Below are positions 1 to 6,802 of a stretch of 14,003 nt of DNA, one piece after another. Below the pieces are notes generated by a model that worked only from the letters and a program-made list of their open reading frames with translations, made no database searches and was not told where the DNA came from. Every line of letters begins with the position of its first letter. Position 1 is the first letter of the stretch. The position numbers were made by a program, and so were the translations under genes. The stretch spans positions 1 to 14,003 of the forward strand of contig JAVKSM010000089.1 in NCBI GenBank assembly GCA_039583705.1. The letters are read 5' to 3'. This stretch comes from JAVKSM01 sp039583705 (GTDB taxonomy: Bacteria > Actinomycetota > Actinomycetes > Mycobacteriales > Pseudonocardiaceae).

Positions 1-702
1 GGGCGCGTCGACCCGCTGGACCCGCCGTCCGGTGTCGCGGGTAAGGCGGTGGTGGCCCGGCAGCGTCGGGTCCTGCCGCTGGCGGAGTTCCGGGTGCCGT
101 TCATCCTCGCCCGCAGCGAGATCGAGGACGCCGAGCGGGGCGCGGTCGACCTCGATCTCGATGATCTCGACCGCGGGGCCCGGGTCGCCGCCGAGATCGA
201 GAACCGAGCGGTGTTCCACGGCTGGCCGGCCGCCGGGATGGCGGGGATCGCCGACACCTCACGGCACCCGGGGATCGAGCTCGGCACCGAGGCCCACGGC
301 TACCCCGGCGTGGTCGCCCGGGCGGTCGACACGCTGCGCTGTGCCGGCATCGAGGGTCCTTACGCGCTGGCCATCGGACCTACCGGCTACACCCGCATCG
401 TGGAGGCCACCGAGCACGGCGGTTACCTGCTGCTCGACCACCTCCGCCGGATCCTCGACGGGGAGGTCGTGTGGGCGCCGGGCCTGGACGGCGCGGTCGT
501 GCTGAGCCGCCGGGGCGGCGACTTCCTGCTCGACGTGGGGCAGGACCTGTCAATCGGCTACAGCCACCACGACGCCGACACCGTCGCGCTCTACCTGGAG
601 GAGAGCTTCGCCTACCACACGGCGGAACCGGACGCTGCCGTCGTGCTGACCGCGGCCAGCGTCGGCGGCGGCGCGGGTGGTGGTGGCGGCTCGGCGCCCT
701 GA
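1..702 (+). CDS. Family 1 encapsulin shell protein, 5' end cut by window
   Basis: This is the shell subunit of an encapsulin nanocompartment (linocin M18/CFP29 family), an HK97-fold protein that self-assembles into a protein cage around a cargo enzyme. The frame is open from base 1 and ends at TGA 700-702, giving 233 visible residues. Family members are about 265 residues, so roughly the first 50 appear to lie outside the window. Family-typical segments seen are RVPFILARSEIEDAERGA, AEIENRAVFHGW, GPYALAIGPTGYTRIVE, VVWAPGLDGAVVLSRRGGDF and SIGYSHHDADTVALYLEES. The C-terminus carries an extra glycine-rich tail (VGGGAGGGGGSAP), which by family knowledge would face the outside of the cage. The usual cargo, a DyP peroxidase or ferritin-like protein, is not downstream; the next gene is convergent, so cargo would have to lie upstream or elsewhere. 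The family call is confident; the cargo is unknown. Confidence 0.93.
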   Translation, partial: GRVDPLDPPSGVAGKAVVARQRRVLPLAEFRVPFILARSEIEDAERGAVDLDLDDLDRGARVAAEIENRAVFHGWPAAGMAGIADTSRHPGIELGTEAHGYPGVVARAVDTLRCAGIEGPYALAIGPTGYTRIVEATEHGGYLLLDHLRRILDGEVVWAPGLDGAVVLSRRGGDFLLDVGQDLSIGYSHHDADTVALYLEESFAYHTAEPDAAVVLTAASVGGGAGGGGGSAP

Positions 703-763
703 CCCGCGCGACGCTCGAAGGGCGAGAAACGGCAGCGCGATCTGGCACCGACGAGGCAGTCCG

Positions 764-1456
764 TCATGCCCGTTCCATCGGCGGCCGCGCCCGGCCGGCG
801 GCCAGCGCGGCGAGGACCTCCTCGTCGCTGGTCTGCCGGAAGTCGCGGTACCACCGGCTCACCCCGCCGAAACGGGCCGGCGCGGCCACACACACCACGT
901 CGTCGGCGGCCTCGCGCCGCAGCGCGTCCGCGGATTCCCTCGCGCACACCGGGGCGGCGAAGACCAGCCGGCGCGGTCCCACCGCGCGTAGCTGGTGCAG
1001 CGCCGCCCGGGCGGTCACCCCGGTGGCCAGGCCGTCATCGACGAGCAGCACGTCGTGGCCGGCGACCGGCAGCGAGTCGCGGCCCTCCCGGTAGCGGTCC
1101 AGCCGGCGGCGGGCCTCGGCCCGCTCCCGCTCGCAGTCAGCGCGCAGATCCTGCGGGGTCAACCCGAATGCGGCGAGGCTCGGTTCGTCGTAGCAGGCCG
1201 GGCCGTCGGGGGTCACCGCGCCCAACCCGAACTCGGGCTGCCACGGCGCCCCGATCTTGCGGGCCACCGCCACCTCCAGCGGCGCCGCCATGGCCTCGGC
1301 GACGACCGCCGCGACCGGCACCCCCCCGCGAGCCAGGCCCAGCACCACCGGATCCGACCAGACCAACTCCCGCACCCGGGCGCCCAGCCTGGCGCCGGCC
1401 TCCCGGCGGTCCGCGAACAGCGGAGGGCGCAGCTCGCCCGGATCGCAGCCGACCAT
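764..1456 (-). CDS. Phosphoribosyltransferase family protein (PRTase type I fold)
   Basis: A 230-residue cytoplasmic protein of the type I phosphoribosyltransferase fold. The PRPP-binding loop VLLVDDGLATGVTA is at about residues 136-149. The N-terminal FADRREAGARLGARV and LARGGVPVAA segments, and the C-terminal RFGGVSRWYRDFRQTSDEEV, are typical of the actinobacterial group that includes the mycobacterial Rv0571c/Rv2030c-type proteins. The acceptor base is not known for this group, so no specific reaction is assigned. I chose ATG 1456 because AAGGA lies about 10 nt upstream. A GTG at 1516 would add 20 residues (GTALSSSQAS...) that look unlike the family and lacks a good ribosome site. The gene converges with the encapsulin (61 bp between stop codons). 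A perfect 16-bp palindrome lies 55-70 bp upstream of the start and could be an operator. In other actinomycetes such genes are often stress or dormancy genes; that role is inference here. Confidence 0.85.
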   Translation of the reverse strand: MVGCDPGELRPPLFADRREAGARLGARVRELVWSDPVVLGLARGGVPVAAVVAEAMAAPLEVAVARKIGAPWQPEFGLGAVTPDGPACYDEPSLAAFGLTPQDLRADCERERAEARRRLDRYREGRDSLPVAGHDVLLVDDGLATGVTARAALHQLRAVGPRRLVFAAPVCARESADALRREAADDVVCVAAPARFGGVSRWYRDFRQTSDEEVLAALAAGRARPPMERA

Positions 1457-1510
1457 CGCTTCCACGTCCTTCCGTGGCGGCTGGCTTGCCTGACTGCTGG
1501 ATAGGGCTGT

Positions 1511-1526
1511 ACCCACCGTGGTGGGT
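1511..1526. promoter_or_regulatory. 16-bp palindrome upstream of the phosphoribosyltransferase gene
   Basis: ACCCACC-GT-GGTGGGT is a perfect inverted repeat with a 2-nt centre. It lies 55-70 bp before the ATG of the minus-strand phosphoribosyltransferase, where a promoter would be expected. It may be a repressor or activator site; the cognate regulator is unknown. It is too tight (2-nt loop) to be a convincing RNA hairpin. Confidence 0.4.
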
Positions 1527-1550
1527 CGGTAACCGGAGGATGCGGGGCGC

Positions 1551-1625
1551 GAGCCGGCCGTGCCGGACAGCGCTCGGGTAAACCGGGGACGCCGGGCGAG
1601 CCGGCCGTTCCGGACAGCGCTCGGG
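1551..1625. repeat. 28-bp direct repeat, two copies with a 47-bp period
   Basis: Copy 1 (1551-1578) and copy 2 (1598-1625) differ at one base of 28. Both run from GAGCCGGCCG through GGACAGCGCTCGGG. They are separated by 19 bp and lie in the gap between the start of the phosphoribosyltransferase and the stop of the small membrane protein, both on the minus strand. They look like a local tandem duplication rather than a mobile element. No gene is seen in this 193-bp stretch. Confidence 0.8.
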
Positions 1626-1649
1626 AAGGCGGGGTGGCCTCCGTCGGGC

Positions 1650-2120
1650 TCAGTCGGCGGTGAGGGCGGTGACGACGGCCGCGGTGACCGTGCCGTAGGC
1701 CACGTGCGGGATGACGTCGGAGGCCCAGCCGACGGCGCCCCAGGTTCTCGGGTCGGTCACCCCCAGGGCGGTCATCGGCACGTTGCTTCCGGCCATCGCA
1801 GCCGTGCCGAGCAGCACCGACAGCGCCGGCAGCGGCAGACGCAGCTTCGCCGCGAGCGGGCCGGCCAGCGCGCCGACACCCACCCCGGTCGCGATCCCAG
1901 CCAGTGCTCCCAGGGCGGACACGCGGTTCCGGCGTGTCTCACCCTCTCCAGGAATCCTGATGCCGGCGGCTCCGGCGAGCCGCTCGACGGTGTCCTCGGG
2001 CGTGCTCGACGCCGGCCGGGCCCGCACCGCCATGTCCATGTACGTCAGCAGGTTGAGGGCGGACGTGCCGGCCGCGCCGGCGGCGGCTCCGGCGAAAAGC
2101 GCCTTCCACAGAGATCTCAC
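1650..2120 (-). CDS. Small integral membrane protein of unknown function
   Basis: 156 residues with four hydrophobic, Ala/Gly-rich stretches that are candidate membrane segments: about residues 4-30 (LFAGAAAGAAGTSALNLLTY), 67-90 (VSALGALAGIATGVGVGALA), 95-115 (LPALSVLLGTAAMAGSNVPM) and 130-156. A hydrophilic loop with SSTPEDTVERLAG sits between the first two. The GTG start at 2120 is preceded by AGGAG about 6 nt upstream, a good ribosome site, so this start is favoured. I do not recognise a named family with certainty; similar short predicted membrane proteins are common in actinomycetes as hypothetical proteins. It diverges from rtcB across a 261-bp gap full of short repeats. It lies downstream of nothing on its own strand except, across that gap, the oppositely oriented rtcB, so it probably has its own promoter. 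Confidence 0.75.
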   Translation of the reverse strand: MRSLWKALFAGAAAGAAGTSALNLLTYMDMAVRARPASSTPEDTVERLAGAAGIRIPGEGETRRNRVSALGALAGIATGVGVGALAGPLAAKLRLPLPALSVLLGTAAMAGSNVPMTALGVTDPRTWGAVGWASDVIPHVAYGTVTAAVVTALTAD

Positions 2121-2255
2121 GGTGGCTCCTCTCGAACTGGTGGTCTTCGGCTCCCCCGCTTGGCCTCGATCGGGTCGACGCCCTCGCGTACCCCGCCGCC
2201 GGTCGCGGTATCCGCCTCACCCGGGTGCGGACCGGCGGCCACCGTCGGGGTCGTG

Positions 2256-2311
2256 TTCGGTGCCCCCGGTCTGCTCGACGAGAAGTTTCGGTGTCCCGGT
2301 CTGCTCAACGA
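2256..2311. repeat. Imperfect tandem duplication, about 31-bp period
   Basis: TTCGGTGCCCCCGGTCTGCT at 2256 recurs as TTCGGTGTCCCGGTCTGCT at 2287. Each copy is followed by CRACGA, with one length difference and a few base changes. It lies in the divergent gap between the membrane protein and rtcB, immediately before the 12-bp array. The 2121-2381 gap holds these repeats and presumably two divergent promoters, but I could not assign a -10 or -35 box with confidence. Confidence 0.7.
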
Positions 2312-2317
2312 CGATGT

Positions 2318-2381
2318 GGGCAAGGTGGTGGGCAAGGTGGTGGGCAAGGTGGCGGGCAAGGTGGCGGGCAAGGTGGCGGAC
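2318..2381. repeat. 12-bp tandem array abutting the rtcB start codon
   Basis: The unit GGGCAAGGTGGT/C is repeated five times from 2318 to 2377, with a sixth partial unit reaching the rtcB ATG. The first two units carry T and the last three C at the twelfth position. Every unit contains AAGG, a Shine-Dalgarno-like core, and a GTG in the rtcB reading frame. If translated, it would give repeated GKVV/GKVA in front of MQVVQEAPYR. Family N-termini begin near MQVV, so I treat the array as leader rather than coding sequence. Confidence 0.85.
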
Positions 2382-3784
2382 ATGCAGGTCGTGCAGGAGG
2401 CGCCGTACCGCTTCCGGATCGAGCGGCACGGCGAGATGCGGGTGCCGGGAGTGGTGTTCGCGTCCCGGTCGTTGCTGCCTGACACCGGGGCCGATGCCGC
2501 ACTGGAGCAGGTGGCCAACGTCGCCACGTTGCCGGGCATCCGCGGCGCCTCCTATGCGATGCCGGACCTGCACTGGGGCTACGGCTTCCCGATCGGCGGG
2601 GTGGCAGCCACCGACGCCGAGCAGGGTGGCGTGGTGTCGCCAGGCGGGGTGGGCTTCGACATCTCCTGCGGGGTGCGCCTGCTGACTGCGGACCTGCACC
2701 GGGACGACTTCGGCCGGTTGGCGCAGCAGGTGATGGACGGGCTGGACCGGGCGGTGCCCCGCGGTGCCGGGCGGGGCGCGGTGTGGACGTTGTCCGGGCC
2801 GGCGGAGCTGGAGCGGGTGCTGCTGCACGGCTCACGCTACGCCGTCGAGCGCGGGCACGGCGAACCGCGGGATCTGGAGCGCTGCGAGGACGGCGGCGCG
2901 GTGTCCGACGCCGCCCCGGCGCAGGTGAGCGCTCGTGCCGTCGACCGCGGGCTGGGGCAGGTCGGCAGCCTCGGGTCGGGCAACCACTTCCTGGAGGTGC
3001 AGGCCGTCGAGGAGGTCTACGACCAGGCGAGCGCGGAGGTCTTCGGGGTACACGCCGGGCAGGTCTGCGTCATGGTCCACTCCGGGTCGCGGGGGCTGGG
3101 CCACCAGATCTGCACCGACCACATGCGGATCATGGACCAGGCGATGCCGCGCTACGGGATCAGCGTGCCGGACCGGCAACTGGCGTGCGCCCCGGTCGAC
3201 TCGGCGGAAGGTCGCGCCTACCTCGGCGCGATGGCGGCGGCCGCCAACTACGGGCGCGCGAACCGCCAACTGCTGGGTGATGCCGCCGCCCGGGTGTTCC
3301 GGCGGGCCACCGGCCGGGGCCTGGAGCTGGTCTACGACGTGTCGCACAACCTGGCCAAGCTGGAGATCCACGAGGTGGACGGGGCGCCACGGCGGCTGTG
3401 CGTGCACCGCAAAGGGGCGACCCGCGCGCTGCCGCCCGGCCATCCCGAGCTGCCGCCCGACCTGCGTCCGGTCGGCCAGCCGGTGCTGGTGCCGGGGTCG
3501 ATGGGCACCGCCTCCTACCTGCTGGCCGGGGTGCGCGGGGGCGGGGCGTGGGCGTCAACCTGTCACGGCGCGGGACGCGCGCAGAGCCGCCATCAGGCGG
3601 CGCGCTCGGTCGGCGGCGGGCAGCTCCGTCGCGAGCTGGAGCAGCGTGGGATCGCCGTGCGGGGGGCGTCGTTGCGCGGTCTGGCCGAGGAGGCGCCGGC
3701 GGCTTACAAGGACGTCACCGCCGTGGTCGAGGCCGCCGAGGGCGGCGGCCTGTGCCGCCGGGTGGCCCGGCTGGTCCCGCTGGG
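2382..3784 (+). CDS. rtcB: RNA-splicing ligase RtcB, 3' end lost in assembly gap
   Basis: GTP- and Mn2+-dependent ligase that joins RNA 2',3'-cyclic-phosphate or 3'-phosphate ends to 5'-OH ends, acting in RNA repair in the cytoplasm. There are 467 visible residues from ATG 2382. Metal and catalytic residues are all present: Cys96 in FDISCGVR, His202 in GSGNHFLEVQ, His233 in VMVHSGSRGLGHQ, His322 in DVSHNLAKLE, and the guanylylated His395 in STCHGAGR. PGSMGTASYLL at about 371-381 is also typical. The last visible residues, ARLVPL, match the run-up to the usual PLGVVKG terminus, so only a handful of residues are probably missing. The start fits family N-termini; AAGG lies 8-9 nt upstream inside the 12-bp array. 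In-frame GTG codons upstream are alternatives but would add only repeat-encoded residues. Its partner archease follows across the gap. Confidence 0.95.
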
Positions 3785-3884
3785 NNNNNNNNNNNNNNNN
3801 NNNNNNNNNNNNNNNNNNNNNNNNNNNNNNNNNNNNNNNNNNNNNNNNNNNNNNNNNNNNNNNNNNNNNNNNNNNNNNNNNNNN
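3785..3884. other. Assembly gap, exactly 100 N
   Basis: A run of exactly 100 N is the conventional placeholder for a scaffold gap of unknown size. It hides the last few codons of rtcB and the start of the archease gene. The shared reading frame on both sides is therefore not evidence of an rtcB-archease fusion. Confidence 0.97.
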
Positions 3885-4301
3885 GGTGCCGCCCGGGGCC
3901 ATCGCGGCCTGCCGCACACTGCGGACATCCGGGTGCAGGCGTGGGCGCCCACCCGCGAGGAGTGCATCGCCGAGGCCGTGGCCGGCCTGGTCGAGAGCTT
4001 CGCCGACACCTCGGGCCGGCGTCCGCAGTGGAGCGTCACGGCCGACGTCGCCGCGCAGACCGACGAGGAGGTGCTGGTCGCCGCGCTCGATGAGGTGATC
4101 TACGTCTTGGACACCCAGGGTGGCGTTCCGGTACACACCGAGGTGACGCCGGCCGAGGGCGGGCTGCGGCTGCGGCTACACCTCGCCGCCGTCGACTCGG
4201 TGCCGCTCTGCGGTGCCGCACCCAAGGCGACAGCCCTGCACGGGCTGCGCTTCGACGACGGCGACGGCACCTGGTCCTGCGAGGTCACCATCGACGTCTG
4301 A
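3885..4301 (+). CDS. Archease, RtcB partner protein; 5' end lost in assembly gap
   Basis: Archease promotes guanylylation and turnover of RtcB and broadens its nucleotide use; it acts in the cytoplasm with RtcB. 138 residues are visible, from GAARGHRGLPHTADIRVQAW to the family-typical end TWSCEVTIDV, with TGA at 4299-4301. The HTAD motif near the N-terminus and the terminal Asp are the conserved acidic, metal-site residues of the family. AAVGLVES-like helix (EAVAGLVESFADTSG) and VAALDEVIYVLDT are also typical of actinobacterial members. About 10 N-terminal residues and the start codon are presumably in the gap, since no usable start lies between 3885 and HTAD in this frame. It probably forms an operon with rtcB. 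The stop codon sits inside a 14-bp triplication. Confidence 0.9.
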   Translation, partial: GAARGHRGLPHTADIRVQAWAPTREECIAEAVAGLVESFADTSGRRPQWSVTADVAAQTDEEVLVAALDEVIYVLDTQGGVPVHTEVTPAEGGLRLRLHLAAVDSVPLCGAAPKATALHGLRFDDGDGTWSCEVTIDV

Positions 4302-4334
4302 CCGGCGACGTCTGACCGGCGGGGTCTGACCGGC
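4293..4334. repeat. 14-bp tandem triplication over the archease stop codon
   Basis: GACGTCTGACCGGC at 4293-4306 is repeated exactly at 4307-4320 and with two changes (GGGGTCTGACCGGC) at 4321-4334. The first copy contains the last archease codons and its TGA, so the duplication replicated the gene end without altering the protein. Confidence 0.9.
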
Positions 4335-4409
4335 GGCACGGCGCAACGGGGTTCGGGTGCTCCAGCTGAGCGAGCGCGACGGTCACGGCACGAGGCCGCG
4401 GGGACGTGC

Positions 4410-4415
4410 CAGGCT
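4410..4415 (+). promoter_or_regulatory. -10-like hexamer for a leaderless aminotransferase mRNA
   Basis: CAGGCT ends 7 nt before GTG 4423, and no Shine-Dalgarno precedes that GTG. This spacing puts the transcription start at or next to the start codon. A convincing -35 box is not visible. Confidence 0.4.
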
Positions 4416-4422
4416 GGCGGGT

Positions 4423-5655
4423 GTGAGCCCGCTCGACGCCCGGCTCCGGGTCGCCGCCCGCGCGGCCGTCCCGCCGTTCCACGTGATGGACGTGTGGGCC
4501 GCCGCCGCGCTGCGCGCCCGCACCCGGGGCGATGTGGTCAACCTCTCCGCCGGCCAACCCGCCACGCCCGCTCCGGCCACCGTGCGGGTGGCTGCCGCCG
4601 AGGCGCTCGGGCACGAGGTGCTCGGGTACACCGAGGCGCTGGGTGTCCCGGCACTGCGTGCCGCCATCGCCGCCTTCGCCGCGGCCCGCTACGGCATCGA
4701 CTGCGCCGCGGCGGACGTGGTGCTCACCACGGGCTCGTCGGGGGGTTTCCTGCTGGCGTTCCTCGCCGCGTTCGACGCCGGTGACCGGGTGGCCCTGGCC
4801 CGCCCCGGCTATCCCTGCCACCGCACCATCCTCACCGCGCTGGGCTGCGAGGTCGTCGAGCTGCCGTGCGGGCCGGCCACCCGGTTCCAACCCAGTGTGG
4901 CGATGCTGGAGGAGCTGGACCCGCCGATCGCCGGCCTGGTCGTCGCCAGCCCGGCCAACCCCACCGGAACGATGCTGGCGCCTGCGGAGCTGGCGGCCCT
5001 GGCGCGCTGGTGCGAAGCGCACGGGGTGGCGCTGGTCAGCGACGAGGTCTACCACGGCATCACCTACGGCCCACCCCACGGCACGGCCCCCGCGCCCAGC
5101 TCGGCGTGGCAGACCTCGCGCGAGGCGATCGTCGTCAACTCTTTCTCCAAGTACTTCTCGATGACCGGCTGGCGACTGGGGTGGCTGCTCGTGCCGGAAC
5201 GGCTGCGGCGGGCCGTCGGGGCGCTGGCCGGGAACTTCACGATCTGCCCTCCCGCGCTGCCGCAGCACGCCGCGCTGGCGGCGTTCGACCCGGCCGCCAT
5301 CGCGGAGGTCGACGGGCACGTGATGCGCTACGCGGCGAACCGCGCGCTGTTGCTCGACGGGCTGCCGGCGCTGGGGATCGACCGGCTCGCGCCCGCGGAC
5401 GGCGCGTTCTACGTCTACGCCGACGTCGGGCACCTCACCGAGGACACGATGGCGTTCTGCGCCCGGATGCTCGCCGAGACCGGGATCGCGGTCGCCCCGG
5501 GCGTCGACTTCGACACCGTCGACGGGCCGCGGTTCCTGCGGATGTCCTTTGCCGGGGCGGGCGCCGACATCACCGAGGCGCTGCGACGGCTGGAGCGTTG
5601 GTTACCGACCGGTGAGCCGACGACCGGGGCTGTGAGCCGATCACCGAGCCTGTGA
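4423..5655 (+). CDS. PLP-dependent class I/II aminotransferase
   Basis: 410-residue fold-type I aminotransferase that moves an amino group between an amino acid and a 2-oxo acid using pyridoxal phosphate. The key residues are intact: ANPTGTM with Asn179, SDEVY with Asp207 and Tyr210, the PLP lysine Lys243 in NSFSKYFSMTGWRLGW, and the substrate-carboxylate Arg373 in FLRMSF. YTEALGVPALRAAIA and TGSSGGFLLAF are the usual N-terminal and phosphate-binding segments. The substrate cannot be told from sequence; it resembles aspartate/alanine-type enzymes. I chose GTG 4423 because family homology starts near it and a -10-like box is correctly placed for a leaderless message. GTG 4421 is out of frame, and a further upstream start at 4357 adds unlikely residues. 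The C-terminal TGEPTTGAVSRSPSL is encoded by a tandem repeat that runs on into the convergent aldolase gene. Confidence 0.9.
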   Translation: MSPLDARLRVAARAAVPPFHVMDVWAAAALRARTRGDVVNLSAGQPATPAPATVRVAAAEALGHEVLGYTEALGVPALRAAIAAFAAARYGIDCAAADVVLTTGSSGGFLLAFLAAFDAGDRVALARPGYPCHRTILTALGCEVVELPCGPATRFQPSVAMLEELDPPIAGLVVASPANPTGTMLAPAELAALARWCEAHGVALVSDEVYHGITYGPPHGTAPAPSSAWQTSREAIVVNSFSKYFSMTGWRLGWLLVPERLRRAVGALAGNFTICPPALPQHAALAAFDPAAIAEVDGHVMRYAANRALLLDGLPALGIDRLAPADGAFYVYADVGHLTEDTMAFCARMLAETGIAVAPGVDFDTVDGPRFLRMSFAGAGADITEALRRLERWLPTGEPTTGAVSRSPSL

Positions 5656-5703
5656 CCCGAGGGCCGGGCTGTGACCTGATTTACCGGGGCTGTGGCCCGC
5701 TCC
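5608..5703. repeat. Degenerate ~20-bp tandem repeat bridging two convergent gene ends
   Basis: Four imperfect units begin ACCGGGGCTGTG (5623), ACCGAGCCTGTG (5643), CCGGGCTGTG (5664) and ACCGGGGCTGTG (5683). A shorter related unit, ACCGGTGAGCC, starts at 5608. The array covers the 3' end of the aminotransferase, the 25-bp gap and the 3' end of the aldolase. It contributes the last residues of both proteins. Confidence 0.75.
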
Positions 5704-6703
5704 GGGCGATCCGGTCCAGGGCCTCGGTGACGTCGGCGTGGGTGACGTCGGCGTGGGTGACGAAGCGCATCCGGCCGGCCATCGGCGACGCCCGTACCCC
5801 GGCCGCCTGAAGGGCGGCGAGGGTGGCGGCGAGGTCGGGCACCGCGGCCAGCACGATGTTCGTCTGGGGCTCGTCGACGTCCCAGCCCTGCTCGCGGAGC
5901 CCGTCCGCCAGCGCGGCCGCCTTCGCGTGGTCCTCGGCCAGCCGCTCGACATTGCCCAGCGCCACCAGCCCGGCGGCGGCCAGCACCCCGCCCTGGCGCA
6001 CCCCGCCGCCGAGCATCTTGCGGACCCGCCTCGCCTCCGCGACGAACGCCGCAGACCCGCCGACCAGCGAGCCGACGGGCGCGCCGAGGCCCTTGGACAG
6101 GCACACCTGGACGGTGTCGACGCCCGCGACCAGCACCCGCGGCGGCACTCCCAGCGCGACCGCGGCATTCCAGATCCGGGCGCCGTCCAGGTGCACGGCC
6201 AGCCCCGAGGCGCGGGCGGCGGCGACCAGCGCGGCGTGCTGCCCGGTGGTCGTGACCGCGCCGCCCGCGGCGTTGTGGGTGTTCTCCAGGCACAGCAGGG
6301 CGGTCCGCAGCGTGTAGTACGGCCCGGGCAGGCCGGCGGCGGCCGTCACCGCCTGCGGAGACGGGCGGCCGGGGCCGGCGTCGTGGGGTAGCGGCCGTGG
6401 CATCCCGCCCGCCAGCCAGGCCGGGGCTCCCAGCTCGGCGTCGAGCACGTGCGCGTGCTCCGGGGCGAGGAAGGTGTCCCCGGGGCTCAGGTGCAGCATG
6501 AGCGCGACGAGGTTGCCCATGCAGCCGCTGGGCACCCACAGCGCCGCGTCGACGCCGAGCAGCCCGGCGACGCGTTCCTGCAGCGCCGCCATCGTCGGGT
6601 CGCCGTCGAGCACGTCGTCCCCGACCTCCGCCCCGGCCATGGCCGCCCGCATCGCCGGGGTCGGCGTGGTGAGCGTGTCGGAGCGCAGGTCGATGGGGTA
6701 CAC
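5681..6703 (-). CDS. Low-specificity L-threonine aldolase family PLP enzyme (GntG-type)
   Basis: 340-residue fold-type I PLP enzyme of the beta-eliminating lyase/threonine aldolase family, which cleaves L-threonine or related beta-hydroxy amino acids to glycine plus an aldehyde. Visible hallmarks are IDLRSDTLTTPTPAMRAAMA at the N-terminus, GDDVLDGDPTMAALQERVA, LENTHN, HLDGAR with Asp173, and the PLP lysine Lys204 in CLSKGLGAPVGS. I prefer GTG 6703 (YPIDLRSD...), because the family starts close to IDLRSDT and GGATGG sits 6 nt upstream. GTG 6721 would add six residues. A 15-bp in-frame duplication near the 3' end gives HADVTHADVT. It is convergent with the aminotransferase, with 25 bp between stops. 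Other enzymes of this fold (phenylserine or allo-threonine aldolase) cannot be excluded. Confidence 0.88.
   Translation of the reverse strand: MYPIDLRSDTLTTPTPAMRAAMAGAEVGDDVLDGDPTMAALQERVAGLLGVDAALWVPSGCMGNLVALMLHLSPGDTFLAPEHAHVLDAELGAPAWLAGGMPRPLPHDAGPGRPSPQAVTAAAGLPGPYYTLRTALLCLENTHNAAGGAVTTTGQHAALVAAARASGLAVHLDGARIWNAAVALGVPPRVLVAGVDTVQVCLSKGLGAPVGSLVGGSAAFVAEARRVRKMLGGGVRQGGVLAAAGLVALGNVERLAEDHAKAAALADGLREQGWDVDEPQTNIVLAAVPDLAATLAALQAAGVRASPMAGRMRFVTHADVTHADVTEALDRIARSGPQPR
5726..5755. repeat. Exact 15-bp in-frame duplication inside the aldolase gene
   Basis: GGTGACGTCGGCGTG occurs at 5726-5740 and again at 5741-5755, followed by a partial third copy (GGTGACG). On the coding strand this gives HADVTHADVT near the C-terminus. 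It keeps the frame, so it lengthens the protein by five residues. Confidence 0.9.
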
Positions 6704-6802
6704 GGAGTTCCATCCAAGCACGGCACACCCTGGACGTGGTCAGGACGGATCGAGGCTTGTCTCCCGAGTCAGGCTCCCCCACTCTCGTGGGATCATGTGT
6801 GG

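Noticed and set aside
703..763. Terminator between encapsulin and the phosphoribosyltransferase
   Set aside because: Only a 4-bp stem (CTCG-AAGGG-CGAG) is visible, too weak to call.
2318..2381. CRISPR array
   Set aside because: 12-bp units directly abutting, without unique spacers and without cas genes: a simple tandem repeat.
1560..4301. A 913-codon plus-strand frame spanning rtcB and archease as one protein
   Set aside because: Its first 270 codons lie antisense to the small membrane protein and in repeats, and its middle crosses 100 N. The rtcB family start is at 2382, and the archease is a separate partner protein.
4285..5433. Long minus-strand open frame under the aminotransferase
   Set aside because: Arg/Gly/His-rich shadow of a well-supported plus-strand gene; no family features.
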